Below are positions 12,949 through 16,338 of a stretch of DNA of 16,338 nt, one piece after another (position 1 is the stretch's first letter; every line of letters starts with the position of its first letter). The notes below the pieces were generated by a model that had not been told where the DNA came from, searched no databases, and saw only the letters and a list, made by a program, of their open reading frames with translations. Both the position numbers and the translations under genes were made by a program. The stretch covers positions 1-16,338 of the forward strand of contig JAFDCR010000072.1 of NCBI GenBank assembly GCA_019312685.1. The letters run 5' to 3'. The DNA comes from Deltaproteobacteria bacterium. Lineage in GTDB: Bacteria > Desulfobacterota > Desulfobulbia > Desulfobulbales > BM004.

Positions 12949-15900
12949 TTATATTGGCAAGATGTGGACTTCTTCACGGATGTCATGCCTCCCCTTCAGA
13001 AACAAGCCCTTCCTGCCGTCAATGCTGACCTCATCTCCGAAACGGATTTCATGGCCGTTTATTTCGCAGCGCTGTTCACTTTCATAAACATGCAGATCCT
13101 TGCAGCCGACAACGCAGGTTTTTTCCAACTGGGTGGCAACCACGGCGGCATGGGAGGTCTGACCGCCGCGGGCGGTCAGCAGTCCCTGGGCCTGGGCTAT
13201 TTCCTTAATGTCTTCCGGAACCGTGTCCTGTCGGATCAGGATAAGGGTGGACTCCGGCTCCGCCTTGCGGAGTTGTTCTATATTATCCTTGGTGAATACT
13301 GCTCGGCCTGAGAGGGCACTGCCGCTGACACCGATCCCCTTGCCGAGAAAAGATTTTTTCAGTTTCTCAGGTTTTTCAAAGACATAGAGGTTTTCCTTCT
13401 TCTTGATCGTTATCATATCCCTGGTCTGGAGGATATAGAAATCTTCGGCCTTGGCGCTTTCAAAGGTAAATTCTATTTCCTGCGGATTCCAGCGATTTTC
13501 ATAGACAAGCTCGCGGGAGAGTTCCAAAAGTGCCGTATATATTTCCGGAAAACGGTTTTCCAGGGTATTTTCCTCGGAGCGTCCGTCAATCTCGGACTGC
13601 TCTATAGAGATGGGATATGTGGTGACCAAGCCGCTGACAATGTCTTCTCCCTGGTCGCCGATGGCATAATCGCCCCATAGAGCCACCCTTGTCACCTTCC
13701 TGTAAGGGTGGGCGGTAAAAACCACGCCGCTGCCGGCTTCCTGGCTTAGGTTGCCGAATACCATGGCCTGGATGATAACCGCAGTGCCCCAGGCATCAGA
13801 TGCATCCATGATGGTGCGGTATTCTTTTGTTTTATGGGCGTTCCAGGAATTCAGCACTATTTCAACGGCGCCGATCAGTTGCAGCCAGGGATCATCCGGA
13901 ATGCCGATCCCGACAGAACGTACAACCTTCTGGTATTCCAGGGCCAACTCTTTCATCTGTGCCGGGGTGAAATCTTTCTTTACCTTGACATTGTGCCGGG
14001 CTTTGGCACCGTTCATAAGGACCTGGAACTGTTCACGCTTCATGCCTTCGGCCATGCCCCATGACTGGAGGAAACGTCGGTAGTTATCCCAGGCCAGGTA
14101 CTCCTGGCCCGTGGCGCCGGCGAATTCCTCGACAATGTCCTGGTTAAGGCCGACATTATGGATTGTGGCCATCATGCCCGGCATGGATATGGAGGCGCCG
14201 GAACGGACGGAAAGGAGAAGGGGATTCTTCGAGTAACCGTATTGTTTACCGGTCACATTTTCCAACTGGGACAAGGATTGACGCACCTGTCGCATGAATT
14301 CGTCCCGGGCCTTGGGGAAAGAGTTAACCACAGGCCAGCAGCGAAAAATCTCAGTGGTAATGATAAAGCCTGGCGGCACCGGTTTGTTTTCTGCGGCAAG
14401 CTGTGTCAGGTTGAGTCCCTTGTTACCCAGAAGGATGAGGTTTTTCGTCTTCGGATTACTGTTATGGAGAAAACTGATGACATTTTCCGGATTGTAAGTC
14501 ATCAAAAGATCGAGGCTTTTCTGCTCAAGCAGTTCCTTCTGATTTTCCAGGGTTTGCATGATCCCGGTAATAAAGTTGTCAAGATGTTGGAGGCCGAAGG
14601 TGCTGGCTATGAGATTCCTGAAGAAATATTCAGACAGCCGGAGTATTGAGCCATTGATATCCTTTTCATCCCAAAGTTTACGGTATTTGGTCAACAGGTT
14701 TGCCTCACCGATCTGGGGAATGATAATTGAGAGATTGTTCTGGTGTATATTGGTGTAATAGGCATAGATGACATCTTTGACCCCGTCTGACAGGCCGCGG
14801 AAAATATCAAGGTACTGGGTGTACGAGAATCGCTTGATATGGAGCGAATTGGAGAGAAGTTCGAGGTAGGTCTCAAGTCTGCGGCTGGTGATGCCGTCAA
14901 TCTTTAAGGCGCGCAAGTAGAGTTCCAGGCACTTGATAATGCTTATAAATGTATCCTTGGTGATAAAGGCGAGGTTGACGGTTTCCGGCAGTCTTTCAAG
15001 GTAGAGGTTTGCCTGATTCTCCAACCTGAAGGTCAGGCCCAGGGCATCAAATTTTTTTTCCCGATAGCGGCCGTAGACCGAGGGAATATCAACGGCAATG
15101 TGACGCTTGTAATAGATATCCTCTTTTGCTTCGAATTTTTCCTCGCTTAAAATTATTTCTTTCAGGCCTTCAAGATGGGTCAGCAGGGCATCGAGGCACT
15201 GGAAGGTGTCGCAGATCTCCAGGTCTGCCAAGAGCTGCTCCATTTCCGGAAAACCGCTGTTTATCGCCTCCTTAAGCTGGTAACGCATTTCCTGGTAGCC
15301 GAGATTGTACTTGTTGAAAAGCAGCTTGTACATCCTTACCAGTTGGTCGAAACGTTTTTTTTCTGATTCGGCGATGTCCGACTGCTCTACCAGAAATCTG
15401 GCGCGGGCCTTGTCCTTCCATTCCAGCAGGTCTCCAATCTCCTCCATGCCCGGCAGTTCAAGAGAGCGATGCATGATTTTATGCATATCGTCGATAAAGA
15501 TTCCTTTCGTCTTTACCTCGGAAAGCACCTCGACCGGAAGAAAGGGTTCCAAGCCCTTTTTGTCCCTGTCCTTCCAGAAAATAAAAATCGCCTCAATAAA
15601 ATCGACGATCAGGTTGCTGCTTTCGACATGGCTCTGCTTGCGCAGGAAATGGATAAGGGCATCCTTGCGCCGGTGGATCTCGTCAATCTCGGTAGAAACA
15701 TCACGCAGGTATCCTTCTGCGCCGATTTCATTGAAAAACACCGGCATGAGTTTGGCAAACTGCTTGAAAAGATTGTATACCGGTTCGATGGGATGGTTGA
15801 GCAGCTGGGTTATATCGCGCTGGAACAGGTCGGTATCCTTAACGCAGGTCCCAGATAACTTAAGGTTGATTATCAGGGCTGAAAACAGGGTCGAGCACCA

Positions 15901-16338
15901 TTTTGGTTCCTGCATGATCAAATTGATCCATACCCTGATATTGGCAAGGTGGGCCGGATTGGTAATCGGCTGCCAGTCTTCATCAACGCCGGTGACATTT
16001 GCGTACTGGAACCCGAAGCGGACCGATTCCCATAAGAATGCCTCCACCAGCCTGCTGTTGCCGCGTTTGAAAACCTCAGTGCCGAGAACCTGGATGCATT
16101 GCAGGGAGGTGTGTGGATACTTGCGGACGTTTGCCTTGAGCAGCTGGAAGGTTGTGAGCAGAAAACTTTCTATTTCCTCAAAGGTCTGTTGCCTTATAAG
16201 CTGCACCAGGCTGCGGTTAATTTCCCGGATGGTTTCTTCATGTATCAGGGCAAGCCCGGAGGTTTCCATTATATGGAAAAGAAAGATAAGCTTGCGGTTT
16301 TCTCCGAACCGGTCAGGCTCCTCAGCCTGATCTGCCGC
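12949..16338 (-). CDS. PPDK/PEP-synthase-like protein: ATP-grasp plus phosphohistidine domain, no PEP barrel (5' end outside window)
   Basis: At least 1129 residues. The ATG at 16269 has no ribosome site and the frame stays open to the window edge, so the start probably lies outside; numbering here runs from that ATG. Residues 1-600 are helical and unrecognised. An ATP-grasp domain like pyruvate phosphate dikinase follows: LLGNKGLNL with K617, VPPGFIITTE, SVRSGASISMPGMM (687-700, R689), EAGSGVVFTAHP (844-855), DQGEDIVSG (872-880), EIEFTFE (931-937) and YILQTRD (945-951). The swivel domain has TARGGQTSHAAVVA with phosphohistidine H1040. The protein ends at 1106, so the PEP/pyruvate-binding TIM barrel of true PPDK or PEP synthase is absent. 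It should therefore phosphorylate its own His from ATP and pass phosphate to an unknown acceptor, as glucan-water dikinases and rifampicin phosphotransferases do with other acceptor domains. Annotation as pyruvate,water dikinase would overstate the evidence. Confidence 0.88.
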   Translation of the reverse strand, partial: AADQAEEPDRFGENRKLIFLFHIMETSGLALIHEETIREINRSLVQLIRQQTFEEIESFLLTTFQLLKANVRKYPHTSLQCIQVLGTEVFKRGNSRLVEAFLWESVRFGFQYANVTGVDEDWQPITNPAHLANIRVWINLIMQEPKWCSTLFSALIINLKLSGTCVKDTDLFQRDITQLLNHPIEPVYNLFKQFAKLMPVFFNEIGAEGYLRDVSTEIDEIHRRKDALIHFLRKQSHVESSNLIVDFIEAIFIFWKDRDKKGLEPFLPVEVLSEVKTKGIFIDDMHKIMHRSLELPGMEEIGDLLEWKDKARARFLVEQSDIAESEKKRFDQLVRMYKLLFNKYNLGYQEMRYQLKEAINSGFPEMEQLLADLEICDTFQCLDALLTHLEGLKEIILSEEKFEAKEDIYYKRHIAVDIPSVYGRYREKKFDALGLTFRLENQANLYLERLPETVNLAFITKDTFISIIKCLELYLRALKIDGITSRRLETYLELLSNSLHIKRFSYTQYLDIFRGLSDGVKDVIYAYYTNIHQNNLSIIIPQIGEANLLTKYRKLWDEKDINGSILRLSEYFFRNLIASTFGLQHLDNFITGIMQTLENQKELLEQKSLDLLMTYNPENVISFLHNSNPKTKNLILLGNKGLNLTQLAAENKPVPPGFIITTEIFRCWPVVNSFPKARDEFMRQVRQSLSQLENVTGKQYGYSKNPLLLSVRSGASISMPGMMATIHNVGLNQDIVEEFAGATGQEYLAWDNYRRFLQSWGMAEGMKREQFQVLMNGAKARHNVKVKKDFTPAQMKELALEYQKVVRSVGIGIPDDPWLQLIGAVEIVLNSWNAHKTKEYRTIMDASDAWGTAVIIQAMVFGNLSQEAGSGVVFTAHPYRKVTRVALWGDYAIGDQGEDIVSGLVTTYPISIEQSEIDGRSEENTLENRFPEIYTALLELSRELVYENRWNPQEIEFTFESAKAEDFYILQTRDMITIKKKENLYVFEKPEKLKKSFLGKGIGVSGSALSGRAVFTKDNIEQLRKAEPESTLILIRQDTVPEDIKEIAQAQGLLTARGGQTSHAAVVATQLEKTCVVGCKDLHVYESEQRCEINGHEIRFGDEVSIDGRKGLFLKGRHDIREEVHILPI

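Noticed and set aside
12949..16269. Calling the large gene phosphoenolpyruvate synthase (ppsA) or ppdK
   Set aside because: The C-terminal PEP/pyruvate-binding barrel is missing, so the reaction cannot be assigned.
15305..16330. 341-residue ORF antisense to the PPDK-like gene
   Set aside because: Ser/Arg/Leu-rich shadow of a strongly supported coding frame; no domain or motif seen.

Overview
The window reads as chromosomal DNA of a Gram-negative anaerobe or facultative anaerobe, most like a Desulfobacterota (deltaproteobacterial sulfate/sulfur reducer or relative). The pointers are the style of the PAS kinase, a GAF protein ending in the CxxC...CxxC domain common in that phylum, moderate GC and strong GGAGG ribosome sites. 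This is inference from protein style, not a database match.

Region 1 (about 1-9160, all + strand) is an acetate or short-chain carboxylate uptake and activation locus. A 5'-truncated PAS sensor histidine kinase and a NarL/LuxR-type response regulator are followed by a 413-base regulatory gap. The gap holds a probable terminator, a perfect 16-base palindrome and two tiny ORFs, which run by stop/start overlaps into a 660-residue sodium:solute symporter with a TTG start. After a strong terminator come a two-helix membrane protein, a membrane-anchored TPR protein, a pair of 20-base direct repeats, AMP-forming acetyl-CoA synthetase, a double hairpin/terminator, and a CBS-pair/DUF294 nucleotidyltransferase-like protein. 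The same components (LuxR-type two-component system, SSS transporter, Acs, CBS-DUF294) cluster in CrbS/CrbR-type acetate systems of gammaproteobacteria. The likely logic is that the kinase/regulator senses metabolic state and controls the symporter and acs.

Region 2 (about 9160-12025, genes on - strand) is accessory DNA. It holds a GAF/cysteine-cluster signalling protein, a small secreted protein, a broken gene and a hicA-hicB toxin-antitoxin pair. Three imperfect hairpin elements lie between these genes, all in the same orientation, sharing an A-A-(C)-G-T-T-T-G-A-G core and paired ends resembling integron attC sites. I interpret this as a small, decaying integron cassette array without integrase in view (CALIN-like). 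This is the most interesting structural observation.

Region 3 (about 12026-16338, - strand) returns to core metabolism: a phosphoglycolate-phosphatase-like HAD hydrolase, a 275-base gap with a long perfect-arm hairpin, and a very large PPDK-like protein. The latter has about 600 residues of unrecognised helical N-terminus, an ATP-grasp domain and a phosphohistidine swivel domain, but no PEP/pyruvate TIM barrel. Its reading frame stays open to the window edge, so it is probably 5'-truncated here.
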